From contig DJRG01000029.1 in the NCBI GenBank assembly GCA_002438845.1, positions 62,001 through 126,000 on the forward strand: DNA of 64,000 nucleotides, given 5' to 3'. Source of the stretch: Bacteroidales bacterium UBA6366. GTDB lineage: Bacteria; Bacteroidota; Bacteroidia; Bacteroidales; UBA932. This document shows positions 16,444 to 24,905 of this stretch, in pieces; position 1 is the stretch's first letter; the number at the start of each line of letters is the position of its first letter. Under the pieces are notes generated by a model, which had not been told where the DNA came from, did no database searches, and saw only the letters and a program-made list of their open reading frames with translations. The translations under genes were made by a program, and so were the position numbers.

Positions 16444-17817
16444 ATGGCAAGATACGCTGACACTCCGCACGGCGGAGGGGGCGGCAGGAAGCCCAAAATC
16501 TTTGTTCTTGACACGAACATCATCCTGCACGACTATAAGGCCATCAGAAAGTTCCAGGACAACGACCTGGTCATCCCGATCGCTGTGATCGAGGAACTTG
16601 ACAAGTTCAAGAAAGGCAACGACACACTGGCTTTCAACGCCAGAGGATTCATGAGGGACATCGACCGGATCACCAACGGGAAGTCTTTCGGGAAGTATGG
16701 AGTACCTATCGGCAAGGGACTGGGCAACATCAGGATAGACCCTGGACACCCTTTCCCTGAAAGCATGAAAGGAATGTTCTACGATGATATTCCCGACCAC
16801 CGGATTCTTGCGACCGCGATATGGGTCCGTGACAACAACCCTGACAGGTTCGTGGCGCTTGTCACCAAGGACATCAACCTAAGGATGAAAGCGAAGGCCG
16901 CCGGGATGGAGGTTCAGGACTACCTTACAGACAGGATCGAGGAGGACAAGATCGAGAACTCCAACAAGGAGGTCCAGTACCTTGACGGCATCACCCCGGA
17001 GGCCGTCCAAAGCCTGGCCTACAGCCCGGACACGTCTGTCGACTGGAAGGCCGTCTGCAGGGCAAGGCCGAAAGCGAACCAACTTTACAAAGTCAGAAAC
17101 GGAGACGCGACTCTATGCGCCAGATTTGACGAGAGCAAAGGACGCATCGTTCTGGTGAAAAACCGGGTTGCCTACGGAATACGTCCCCGCAACGACGAGC
17201 AGAAATTCGCGCTGGACGCCTGCCTCAATCCAAACATTCAGTTGGTCTCCATGACGGGAGGAGCCGGCACGGGAAAGACACTCTTAGCCCTTGCGGCGGC
17301 TCTTGAGCAAGCCAAGGATTTCGACCAGATCATCCTCACGAGGCCGACGATAGTGCTCGGCAATCAAGACATCGGATTCATTCCGGGAGACCAGAAGACG
17401 AAGATGAGTCCGTTCATCCAGCCGTTGATGGACAACCTGAATGTCATCAAGGCCCAGTTCCGTCCTTCGAGCAAGGAAGCGTTGCGGATCGAGGCGATGC
17501 TCAAGGAAGAGAAGCTGATGATCTCCCCTCTCGCCTACATCAGAGGCAGAAGTCTCGGAAGAGTGTTTCTCATCTGCGACGAGGCGCAGAATCTCACGCC
17601 AAACGAGGTCAAGACGATCATCACCAGAGCCGGAGAAGGCACAAAGATGGTGTTCACCGGAGACATATTCCAGATTGACCAGCCGTACTTGGATCAATGG
17701 TCCAACGGGCTGTCGCATCTGAACGAGAAGATGGACGGCCAGAGGCTCTTCGAGCATATATTCCTGAAAATCGGGGAAAGAAGCGAACTTTCCGACATCG
17801 CTTCACGTCTATTGTAA
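16444..17817 (+). CDS. PIN domain-PhoH ATPase fusion protein
   Basis: 457 residues from the ATG at 16444; an in-frame start at 16345 would overlap the preceding gene and add no conserved sequence. The N-terminal PIN RNase domain (about 17-150) has IFVLDTNIILHDY and IEELDKFK. The C-terminal PhoH ATPase has Walker A GGAGTGKT near 271 and Walker B VFLICDEAQN near 375, then MVFTGDIFQIDQPYLD. The family (PhoH2-like) is linked to ATP-driven RNA unwinding and cleavage. It ends 160 bp before ppdK, which has its own promoter. Confidence 0.92.
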   Translation: MARYADTPHGGGGGRKPKIFVLDTNIILHDYKAIRKFQDNDLVIPIAVIEELDKFKKGNDTLAFNARGFMRDIDRITNGKSFGKYGVPIGKGLGNIRIDPGHPFPESMKGMFYDDIPDHRILATAIWVRDNNPDRFVALVTKDINLRMKAKAAGMEVQDYLTDRIEEDKIENSNKEVQYLDGITPEAVQSLAYSPDTSVDWKAVCRARPKANQLYKVRNGDATLCARFDESKGRIVLVKNRVAYGIRPRNDEQKFALDACLNPNIQLVSMTGGAGTGKTLLALAAALEQAKDFDQIILTRPTIVLGNQDIGFIPGDQKTKMSPFIQPLMDNLNVIKAQFRPSSKEALRIEAMLKEEKLMISPLAYIRGRSLGRVFLICDEAQNLTPNEVKTIITRAGEGTKMVFTGDIFQIDQPYLDQWSNGLSHLNEKMDGQRLFEHIFLKIGERSELSDIASRLL

Positions 17818-17900
17818 GAATATGAAAATGACAAGCCGCCCAAATGACATATTTTGAAGTCAGGGAACAGATTTTTGAATGATTTTTGAAGTATCCGTAA

Positions 17901-17931
17901 TTGCTATAACCAAAGTTTTTTAGTAATTTTG
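17901..17931 (+). promoter_or_regulatory. Promoter of ppdK
   Basis: TTG at 17901-17903 and TAATTTTG at 17924-17931 with 20 bp between them, a good Bacteroidota -33/-7 pair. The transcript would start near 17937, giving a 5' leader of about 40 bases before the ATG at 17977. Confidence 0.75.
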
Positions 17932-17976
17932 TAGTCTGTTTTTATCGGGAAGTCTATAAAACAAATTCTTAATAAT

Positions 17977-20697
17977 ATGTTCGACAAAAAGAAAAGAGTC
18001 TATCGTTTCGGTGGCAAGACTGCCGAGGGCGATGGACAGATGCGTGAGCTCCTTGGAGGAAAGGGAGCCAATCTGGCCGAGATGAGCAAGCTCGGCATGC
18101 CGGTACCTGCCGGATTCACAATCACAACCGAATGCTGCGCCGAGTACTATTCACTTGGCGGAGGCTATACCGAAGAACTCAAGAAAGAGGTCGCCGAGGC
18201 CTTGAAAGCCACGGAGACAGTCATGGGCAAGAAATTCGGCGATCCTTCCGATCCGCTTCTCGTAAGCTGCCGCTCTGGCGCCAGAAGCTCCATGCCAGGC
18301 ATGATGGACACCATCCTCAACATCGGTCTCTGCTCCGCCACTCTTCCGGGAATGATCCAGAAGACCGGCAACCCAAGGTTCGTCTATGACGCATACAGAC
18401 GTCTTATCATGATGTACTCTGATGTCGTGATGGAAAAGGCCGAGGGCATCGAGCCTGCCGACGGGCAGGGAATCCGCCAGCAGCTTGACAGGATGATGAT
18501 GGACCTCAAGGAGAAGAAGGGCTACAAGTCCGACACCGACATCACAGCCGAAGAGCTCAAGGATCTCTGCGAGAAGTTCAAGGCTAAGGTAAAGGAAGTT
18601 CTCGGAGTGGACTTCCCTGACACCGCCGAGGATCAGCTTTGGGGCTCGATCGGTGGTGTTTTCAAGTCTTGGAACGGAAAGAGGGCCATCGCCTACAGAA
18701 GGATCGAGAAGATTCCTGATGACTGGGGAACAGCCGTGAACGTGCAGTCGATGGTGTTCGGAAACATGGGCAACACCTCCGCGACTGGCGTGGCTTTCTC
18801 ACGTAACCCTGCCACCGGAGACAACAAATTCTACGGCGAGTGGCTGATCAACGCCCAGGGTGAGGACGTGGTAGCCGGAATCCGCACCCCTAACCCTCTC
18901 AACGAGGCCACAAAAACAGAGAAAAACAAGGATCTCCAGTCACTTGAGACCGCCATGCCGGAGGTTTACAAGGAGCTGGACGAGATACGTCTGAGACTTG
19001 AGCAGCACTTCCACGACATGCAGGACATCGAGTTCACCATCCAGGAGGGACACCTTTGGATGCTCCAGTGCAGAATCGGCAAGAGAACCGGCCTGGCAGC
19101 CCTGCAGATGGCAATGGACATGGTTGACGAGAAGATGATCGACGAGAAGACCGCTGTGATGAGGGTTTCCCCTTCACAACTCGACGAGATCCTCCACCCT
19201 ATCCTCGACCCTGCGTCAGAGAAGAAATCCAAAGTCCTTGCGATCGGACTTCCTGCATCCCCAGGTGGAGCTGTAGGTCAGATTGTGTTCACATCAGAGG
19301 CTGCCATGGAGGCCAACGCGGCCGGCAGGAAGACCATCCTCATCCGCGAGGAGACATCTCCTGAGGACATCGAGGGCATGCGCGCCGCGGCAGGTATCCT
19401 TACCACACGTGGAGGTATGACCTCACACGCCGCTCTCGTGGCACGTGGATGGGGCAAGTGCTGCATCGTTGGATGCGAGGCGATGAAAATCAACTTCGAC
19501 ACGAAGACCGTCTCCTTCGGCAATGTAACATTCAAGGAAGGCGACTGGATGAGCCTCAACGGAACAAAGGGTTGTGTGTACGGAGAGAAGATCGACACAA
19601 TGGACGCTTCTGAGAACCCTATGTTCATCAAGTTCATGTCAATCGTCGACAAGTTCCGCAAGATTGGCGTCAGGACCAATGCCGACACCCCAGAGGACGC
19701 ACAGAAGGCTCTCAGCTTCGGTGCCGAGGGCATCGGACTGTTCCGTATCGAGCACATGTTCTACGGAGTAAACTCAGAGCAGCCTCTTGCCAAACTGCGC
19801 AAGATGATCCTCTGCAACACAGACGAGGAAAGAAAGGCCGCCCTTGCCGAGCTTGAGCCTTACATCAAGGCTTCAGCCAAGAGCACGATGAAGATAATGG
19901 ACGGCAAGCCGGTTGTGTTCCGTCTGCTTGACCCGCCTCTCCACGAGTTTGTGCCTAAGACAAAGGAGAAAGAGACTGAGCTCGCCAAGGAGTTGGGTGT
20001 CACTGTAGAGGACATCGAGAAGCGTGGCGAGGCCCTACACGAGGTCAACCCTATGATGGGTCACCGTGGAGTCCGTCTGCACATGTCTTACCCGCTCATC
20101 GCCGAGACTCAGTACAGAGCGATATTCACCGCCACCGCCGAGCTTCAGCAGGAAGGCTTCAACCCTCATCCAGAGATCATGATCCCTGTGACCATCTCGG
20201 CCCGTGAGCTCAGCTTCCAGAGAGCTATCTGCGACAAGGTCAAGGCTGAGGTTGAAGGCACTACCCGCCAGTTCATCCTCTACAACTTCGGTACGATGAT
20301 CGAGATTCCTCGCGCCGCCCTGACCGCCGACAGGATGGCCCGCGCCGCCGAGTTCTTCTCATTCGGTACCAACGACCTCACACAGATGACATTCGGTTTC
20401 TCTCGTGACGATGTCGGAACTTTCATGGGTGAATATCTTGGCAACAAGATCCTCGATGCCGATCCGTTCCAGACCATCGACACCAAGAGCGTCGGCAAGC
20501 TGGTTGAGTTCGGAATCCAGGCCGGTAGATCAAAGAGGCCTGACCTCAAGTGCGGTGTCTGCGGAGAGCACGGTGGAGACCCTGCGTCAATCCGTTTCTT
20601 CAACAAGATCGGTGTTGACTACGTTTCCTGCTCACCATTCCGTGTGCCTATCGCACGACTCGCAGCGGCGCAGGCTGCCATCGAGCAAAGCAAATAG
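17977..20697 (+). CDS. ppdK: Pyruvate, phosphate dikinase
   Basis: 906 residues, the normal length. An N-terminal ATP-grasp domain (GGKGANLAEMSKLGMPVPAGF at the start of the protein) is followed by the central phospho-histidine domain with GGMTSHAALVARGWG, the swivelling His being near residue 484. The C-terminal PEP/pyruvate TIM barrel has FRIEHMFYG, the catalytic-Cys motif CGVCGEHGGDP near 860 and a final SCSPFRVPIARLA. It interconverts PEP and pyruvate with ATP and phosphate to AMP and pyrophosphate. In fermenting Bacteroidales it can act in glycolysis as well as in PEP synthesis. GAATAT hexamers are rare here (two by eye), as might be expected in a strongly expressed gene. Confidence 0.97.
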   Translation: MFDKKKRVYRFGGKTAEGDGQMRELLGGKGANLAEMSKLGMPVPAGFTITTECCAEYYSLGGGYTEELKKEVAEALKATETVMGKKFGDPSDPLLVSCRSGARSSMPGMMDTILNIGLCSATLPGMIQKTGNPRFVYDAYRRLIMMYSDVVMEKAEGIEPADGQGIRQQLDRMMMDLKEKKGYKSDTDITAEELKDLCEKFKAKVKEVLGVDFPDTAEDQLWGSIGGVFKSWNGKRAIAYRRIEKIPDDWGTAVNVQSMVFGNMGNTSATGVAFSRNPATGDNKFYGEWLINAQGEDVVAGIRTPNPLNEATKTEKNKDLQSLETAMPEVYKELDEIRLRLEQHFHDMQDIEFTIQEGHLWMLQCRIGKRTGLAALQMAMDMVDEKMIDEKTAVMRVSPSQLDEILHPILDPASEKKSKVLAIGLPASPGGAVGQIVFTSEAAMEANAAGRKTILIREETSPEDIEGMRAAAGILTTRGGMTSHAALVARGWGKCCIVGCEAMKINFDTKTVSFGNVTFKEGDWMSLNGTKGCVYGEKIDTMDASENPMFIKFMSIVDKFRKIGVRTNADTPEDAQKALSFGAEGIGLFRIEHMFYGVNSEQPLAKLRKMILCNTDEERKAALAELEPYIKASAKSTMKIMDGKPVVFRLLDPPLHEFVPKTKEKETELAKELGVTVEDIEKRGEALHEVNPMMGHRGVRLHMSYPLIAETQYRAIFTATAELQQEGFNPHPEIMIPVTISARELSFQRAICDKVKAEVEGTTRQFILYNFGTMIEIPRAALTADRMARAAEFFSFGTNDLTQMTFGFSRDDVGTFMGEYLGNKILDADPFQTIDTKSVGKLVEFGIQAGRSKRPDLKCGVCGEHGGDPASIRFFNKIGVDYVSCSPFRVPIARLAAAQAAIEQSK

Positions 20698-20722
20698 TCA
20701 GTTTCACTGACATATTCATAAA

Positions 20723-20753
20723 GAATCCGTCCCTTGCCGGGGCGGATTTTTTG
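20723..20753 (+). terminator. Rho-independent terminator of ppdK
   Basis: Stem AATCCGTCCC/GGGGCGGATT (one mismatch), loop TTGCC, followed by TTTTTT; 26 bp after the stop codon. Confidence 0.85.
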
Positions 20754-20795
20754 AATATATTTCTTGATCACGATAATGGCAGTCCGTTGCTTGCA

Positions 20796-20867
20796 GGCGC
20801 AAAAAATTTCCCCTTGCCGAATTTTTCACGTTACAAAAATTGCGGCAAGGGGAAATTTCTTTGCGCC
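20796..20867. repeat. 31-nt near-perfect inverted repeat
   Basis: Arms 20796-20826 and 20835-20867 match over 31 bases with two single-base indels and enclose 8 bases. Each arm contains AAATTTCCCCTTGCCG. There is no T-run after either arm, so it is not a classical terminator. It lies between convergent ppdK and the DMT transporter gene. Confidence 0.8.
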
Positions 20868-20878
20868 ATGGTGGCACT

Positions 20879-20905
20879 CGGTCGCTGAGCTTGTCGAAGC
20901 GACCG
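20879..20905. repeat. Intergenic palindromic element copy
   Basis: A complete copy: arms CGGTCGCT and AGCGACCG around GAGCTTGTCGA, located 33 bp beyond the stop of the DMT transporter. Confidence 0.9.
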
Positions 20906-20937
20906 GAGAAGCAACAGATTCTGCAAAGGCGCAAAGA

Positions 20938-21849
20938 CTATTTGGAGCCGAGGTAGAGGAAGACCATGCCGAGGAGGACGAGGGCGAGGTCGATGGCTTT
21001 GCTGCGGAGGTTCTTCTCCTTGAAGACAATCGCGGCGAAGAGGAAGCTGACGATGACGCTGCCGCGGCGGATCATCGAGACGACTGAGATCATGGCTCCA
21101 GGAAGGGTGAGGGCATAAAGATAGACAAAGTCAGCGATGCTTAGGAATATGGAGATGAATATGATAGGCCATCTCCATCGGAAAGGGGTGGTTTTCTTTC
21201 TGTTCGGGTACCAGACCAGAAGCATCATCACGCCCATCATGCCGCACTGATAGATGTTGTACCAGCTCTGCACGGACATCTTGTCCAAGGCCAAGCCGTT
21301 CGGATCCATCAGGAACTTGTCGTAGAGTCCGCTTAGGGCTCCGAGGATAGCGGCTCCGACGACAGCATAGATCCAGACATTGTGCTCGAAATCAATCCCT
21401 TCCTTCTTTCCGCTGCGGCTCAGCATGAAGAAGGACACAACGGCCAGAAGAACTCCAATCCACTGGAGCCAGTTGAGTCTCTCACCGAAGATCAGCATCG
21501 CTCCGACAAGCACGAGAACAGGACGGGTGGCGTTGATCGGGCCGACGATCGTCAGAGGGAGATGTTTCATTCCGAAATAGCCCAACGTCCAGGAGCTGAG
21601 GACTATGACACTCTTCAGCAGAATCCATTTCTGCACCGCCCATCCACCATATTCACCCACCTTGAGGATACTGCCGTCAAGGGCATCGGTGCAGTAGGAC
21701 AGAGCGATGAAAGGAATGAATATGAGGGAGCAGAACAACGTGTTCAGGAACAGCACGGGGATGACGGCATTGCCGCCAAGGGCTTCCTTTTTGCAAGAGT
21801 CGTAGAATCCGAGCAGGATCGCCGACAGGAACGCTAACGATAACCACAT
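20938..21849 (-). CDS. EamA/DMT-superfamily transporter
   Basis: 303 residues with about ten hydrophobic segments arranged as two EamA repeats. The first begins LSLAFLSAILLGFYD and the second half contains VVGAAILGALSGLYDKF. The GPINATRPVLVLVGAMLIFGE segment, with a conserved Glu after the fourth to fifth helix, is typical of the drug/metabolite transporter superfamily. It is an inner-membrane protein; the substrate cannot be told from sequence. It has its own promoter and converges with ppdK. Confidence 0.88.
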   Translation of the reverse strand: MWLSLAFLSAILLGFYDSCKKEALGGNAVIPVLFLNTLFCSLIFIPFIALSYCTDALDGSILKVGEYGGWAVQKWILLKSVIVLSSWTLGYFGMKHLPLTIVGPINATRPVLVLVGAMLIFGERLNWLQWIGVLLAVVSFFMLSRSGKKEGIDFEHNVWIYAVVGAAILGALSGLYDKFLMDPNGLALDKMSVQSWYNIYQCGMMGVMMLLVWYPNRKKTTPFRWRWPIIFISIFLSIADFVYLYALTLPGAMISVVSMIRRGSVIVSFLFAAIVFKEKNLRSKAIDLALVLLGMVFLYLGSK

Positions 21850-21875
21850 AACACACTTACTAAACTAACCGGGTG

Positions 21876-21883
21876 CAAAGATA
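21876..21883 (-). promoter_or_regulatory. TAnnTTTG promoter box of the DMT transporter
   Basis: The minus strand reads TATCTTTG followed by C, 26 bp upstream of the ATG at 21849. No matching -33 TTG at ideal spacing. Confidence 0.55.
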
Positions 21884-21907
21884 ACTGTTTTTCGGGAATA
21901 TTAAGAT

Positions 21908-21938
21908 TTGCTATTCAACCGCAAAAAAGTTAAATTTG
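21908..21938 (+). promoter_or_regulatory. Promoter of the 191-residue protein gene
   Basis: TTG (21908-21910) and TAAATTTG (21931-21938) with 20 bp spacing; the ATG follows at 21962. Confidence 0.7.
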
Positions 21939-21961
21939 TGATAGAGAACTGACAAAAGAAT

Positions 21962-22537
21962 ATGGCCGAGAGACTGATTCCGGAGACGAATTACCTGATG
22001 TCGCTTGTGGAGAAGAAATTCCGCAAGAGTGTCAAGACATCCACTGACTTTTACTTGCTGGCTCAAGAAATTGAAAGCGAGACCAGTGAAAGCGTTTCCG
22101 CATCCACCCTCAAAAGAATGTGGGGTTATGTCAAGATGATTCCTATCCCTCGCCAGTCCACACTTGATATTCTGGCCAAATACATCGGAGAGACGGACTA
22201 CAAGACATTCTGCGAGAATCTTAAAAACTCCGATGCCATCCAGTCTATGTTCTTTACATCCGATTTCATAAACGCAAGCGAATTGAAACCAGACTCAACT
22301 ATCGAGATAGGATGGAATCCTGACAGAATTGTGACACTCAGGTATCTGGGCGGCAATCAGTTTGAAGTCAAATCCTCAATCAACTCCAAACTCAAAGTGG
22401 ATGACCGCTTCGAAGCGTCGAGCTTCATAAAAGGTGCACCTCTCTACATTTCAAGAATCATGAGAGGCAAAGAAGTCACACTCCCCTACATAGCCGGAAA
22501 GCAAGGTGGCCTAAACCACGTGAAAATTCTTCAGTAA
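21962..22537 (+). CDS. Conserved Bacteroidales protein with HTH-like N-terminus
   Basis: 191 residues, no signal peptide or membrane segment. The N-terminal 85 residues look like a small helical regulator. They carry the pattern SASTLKRMWGYVKMIPIPRQ-TLDILAKYIGETDYKTF, which I have seen in many Bacteroidales hypothetical proteins and which resembles a phage-type helix-turn-helix. The C-terminal part (about 95-190) is beta-rich (IEIGWNPDRIVTLRYLGGNQFEV) and could be a small sensor domain. The function is not known to me. It ends convergently 8 bp from the beta-barrel gene, and the kinase gene is beyond that. Confidence 0.7.
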   Translation: MAERLIPETNYLMSLVEKKFRKSVKTSTDFYLLAQEIESETSESVSASTLKRMWGYVKMIPIPRQSTLDILAKYIGETDYKTFCENLKNSDAIQSMFFTSDFINASELKPDSTIEIGWNPDRIVTLRYLGGNQFEVKSSINSKLKVDDRFEASSFIKGAPLYISRIMRGKEVTLPYIAGKQGGLNHVKILQ

Positions 22538-22545
22538 GAGGTCTC

Positions 22546-23553
22546 TCAAAAACAGATACCGACTCCCAACTGAAGGTCCGCATGGCCGAGGAAGTCGGAA
22601 TTCACGCCAAGAGAGAGAATCAATGGTTTGAATTTCAAGAACATTCCAGCATCGACAGCGAAATTTCTGAACGATTTGTCCTCGACATTGACCCACTCTC
22701 CGGAGGCATCCTCCCAGCAAAGTCTGTATGAAGTCAATCCAGCTCCTGCATAAAAGCCGAAATGGTGTGACGGGAACATCACAAATCCGGCCGTGGCGAC
22801 CGACCTGCTCCTACGAGAATCCCCCGTCGCCCAGATGCGACCATATTCAGTGACACCATCGCTGGTGCAGGTGTAGGAATATTCATTCTTCCGGAAATCG
22901 CCACGATAATGAACGTAGGCACCGATTCTGTTCCATGTCGCCACGCCCATCGCTCCGTATGAAGGGACCGGGAATATTCCCGCATCAGCCATGATGGCGA
23001 TTTTGGACCCCGCCGACGCCGATTGTGCTTTATAGGTGGAAGACCCCCTGTTCCGAAGGCCAGCCTTTATATTCAGTCGCCGAGCCGACGTATCCGGTCG
23101 CTGAGCCTGTTCTTCCGGTCGCTGAGCTTGCCGAAGCGCCTCAAATCCAAATGCCTGGGAGGTCACTTCGACAGGCTCAGTGACCGGATAAATCTTCGGC
23201 ACAGGGTTAAACACAGGACGGCCAGGCTTCTTCACAAACGTCCTCATTCCTTGCAGGTATTTGGCCTTGATCGCCTCAAACCTTTCGGCCTGCGCCTCCG
23301 ACATCCTTCCAGAAGCTTTGGACAATGTTTTCCGAAGCGATGAAAGTTCCGACAAAAGGCTCTTCAGTTCCTCCGTGCTTACACTTTGCCCAGACTCAAC
23401 GCCCGTCCTCAACTCCACACAACGATCACAGATGCGAGCATACTTGTCCAATGCCAAGTCGTAGTCATCTCCCTGCGGAAAAGCGGCGGCGACAAAGCAA
23501 AAACGGAGTGCCAGAGCAAAGCACAAAAGAATATGTCCAGGAATATTCCTCAT
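22546..23553 (-). CDS. Secreted protein with helical domain and probable outer-membrane beta-barrel
   Basis: 335 residues from the ATG at 23553, chosen because it starts the signal peptide (MRNIPGHILLCFALALRF...AFPQG). Residues about 30-115 are helical and charged with one CxxC (CDRC). Residues 123-160 are a low-complexity stretch encoded by palindromic element copies (VTEPVEV, ALRQAQRP, EEQAQRP). The C-terminal half has alternating strands ending GVGICF with a terminal Phe, as in outer-membrane barrels (AGIFPVPSYG, GFYAGAGLTSYR). It is transcribed divergently from the Ser/Thr kinase with both -7 boxes within 30 bp, which suggests a shared function. No named family recognised. Confidence 0.7.
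   Translation of the reverse strand: MRNIPGHILLCFALALRFCFVAAAFPQGDDYDLALDKYARICDRCVELRTGVESGQSVSTEELKSLLSELSSLRKTLSKASGRMSEAQAERFEAIKAKYLQGMRTFVKKPGRPVFNPVPKIYPVTEPVEVTSQAFGFEALRQAQRPEEQAQRPDTSARRLNIKAGLRNRGSSTYKAQSASAGSKIAIMADAGIFPVPSYGAMGVATWNRIGAYVHYRGDFRKNEYSYTCTSDGVTEYGRIWATGDSRRSRSVATAGFVMFPSHHFGFYAGAGLTSYRLCWEDASGEWVNVEDKSFRNFAVDAGMFLKFKPLILSLGVNSDFLGHADLQLGVGICF
23094..23187. repeat. Palindromic element copies inside the beta-barrel gene
   Basis: Two direct partial copies (23094-23141, CCGGTCGCTGAGCCTG and CCGGTCGCTGAGCTTGCCGA) and one inverted full copy (23161-23187, GGTCACTTCGACAGG...TGACCGG). A further decayed piece is near 23074. All are read through in frame on the minus strand. 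Confidence 0.88.
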
Positions 23554-23571
23554 CGGCATCAATGTATCGTA

Positions 23572-23600
23572 CAAATTTAACACAAAAATAGTTATCTTTG
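23572..23600. promoter_or_regulatory. Divergent promoter boxes for the beta-barrel gene and the kinase gene
   Basis: The minus strand has TAAATTTG at 23572-23579 (ATG at 23553) and the plus strand TATCTTTG at 23593-23600 (ATG at 23693). Only 13 bp separate the two -7 boxes, so the two RNA polymerase sites overlap and cannot easily be filled at once. Confidence 0.6.
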
Positions 23601-23692
23601 AATATTCAAGTTTCGTATTGTGCGAAACACAACAATCGCTTCACATGCGATTACCCACTTGCGAAAGTTGAGTTTGGACATTCAAGCGAATT

Positions 23693-24838
23693 ATGGACGA
23701 GGCATCCGGATTTTTCGAGACACCCACAGAGGCTCAAAGCCCAAGACAGGGCATGTTTGAGTTGATCCGCAGTAACCCTGAAAGTTACTGCGACATTTGG
23801 CGTGCGGACAAGGACGGGCGTTTCAGGGTCTATAAAGCCTTGAAGAGTGAATATGCCGGAGATCCCGTCTATGAGCGGCTGCTCAGGAAAGAATTCGAGA
23901 TAGGATATTCATTAAGCCATCCGAACATCTGCGAGTACTACGGTTTCGTGAACATTCCGCCGCTCGGCAACTGCATTGAGATGGAATGGGTGGACGGTTG
24001 CTCGCTGGACACTCTTCTGCCACGTGGGACGATCAGCAAGACATTGGCGGCCAAGATTATCAGCGAGACATGCGACGCTTTGGCCTACATGCATTCCAAA
24101 CAGATTGTCCACCGGGACCTGAAGCCGTCCAACATCATGCTGACCTACAATGGCAACAATGTCAAACTGATTGACTTCGGCCTTGCAGACTCGGATTCCC
24201 ATTCCGTCCTGAAAGGTTCTGCAGGGACTCAGATCTATGCTTCTCCGGAACTGATCTCCGGCGGCTGCGTGGATTTCCGCTCGGATATATTCTCGCTTGG
24301 TTGCGTCATTGACCGTTTGACTCCGGCCTATGCCAAGGTCGCCAGAAAGTGCTGCCAGAGGGATCCAGAGAAACGTTTTCAGAGTGCGTTAGAGGTCAAG
24401 CATGCGATCAACAGCCGCTCACTTATGTCGGTGGCTATGGCCGCTGTGTTGGTCGGTGTGGTTTCTGTCGCTCTGTATCTGACACACCCTTGGGAGACTC
24501 ACGAGAAGGTGCCCGATGTGAAAGTCTCGTATTCAGACTCATCGCATCCATCAGCAGGCGAAACGCCGGAGTCTCCAGACATCCCCTCCTCCGTTGCCCC
24601 ATCTTCAAGCACTGCATCACCCTCTGATTCATCCACTTCTTCAAGCTCCGTAATAGCCAACGGTCTCGTCAAGTATACTCCCGACTCCTCTGCGAAAGTT
24701 CAAGTTAAACCACCGCATAAGTCTGCGGCTCCACCAAAGACTCCTGTCAAAGAGCCCTCTCCAGCCAAGACCGTCCACAGCGACCGCGATGCCATCGACG
24801 AGCTCTTCCGCCAAGCCACCGAACTGTTTGACCAGTAA
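23693..24838 (+). CDS. Membrane-anchored Hanks-type serine/threonine protein kinase
   Basis: 381 residues. The kinase domain spans about 20-235: ATP-site Lys in VYKALK, HRDLKPSN near 141-148 with catalytic Asp, DFG near 161-163, and an activation segment GTQIYASPE followed by DIFSLG. The first-lobe glycine loop is poorly conserved (SYCDIWRADKDGRF lacks GxGxxG). One transmembrane helix at about 243-262 precedes a Ser/Pro/Lys-rich tail of about 115 residues, which by topology would be periplasmic, with a final predicted helix (DAIDELFRQATELF). PASTA or other named sensor domains are absent. The gene is divergent from the beta-barrel gene and is a candidate signalling partner of it. Confidence 0.88.
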   Translation: MDEASGFFETPTEAQSPRQGMFELIRSNPESYCDIWRADKDGRFRVYKALKSEYAGDPVYERLLRKEFEIGYSLSHPNICEYYGFVNIPPLGNCIEMEWVDGCSLDTLLPRGTISKTLAAKIISETCDALAYMHSKQIVHRDLKPSNIMLTYNGNNVKLIDFGLADSDSHSVLKGSAGTQIYASPELISGGCVDFRSDIFSLGCVIDRLTPAYAKVARKCCQRDPEKRFQSALEVKHAINSRSLMSVAMAAVLVGVVSVALYLTHPWETHEKVPDVKVSYSDSSHPSAGETPESPDIPSSVAPSSSTASPSDSSTSSSSVIANGLVKYTPDSSAKVQVKPPHKSAAPPKTPVKEPSPAKTVHSDRDAIDELFRQATELFDQ

Positions 24839-24905
24839 GCAGCACGACCATCGCGTTCAGCGTCTTCATCGGCAGCGTTTTTGCCCCTTTTCGTCGCCCG
24901 ACGAA

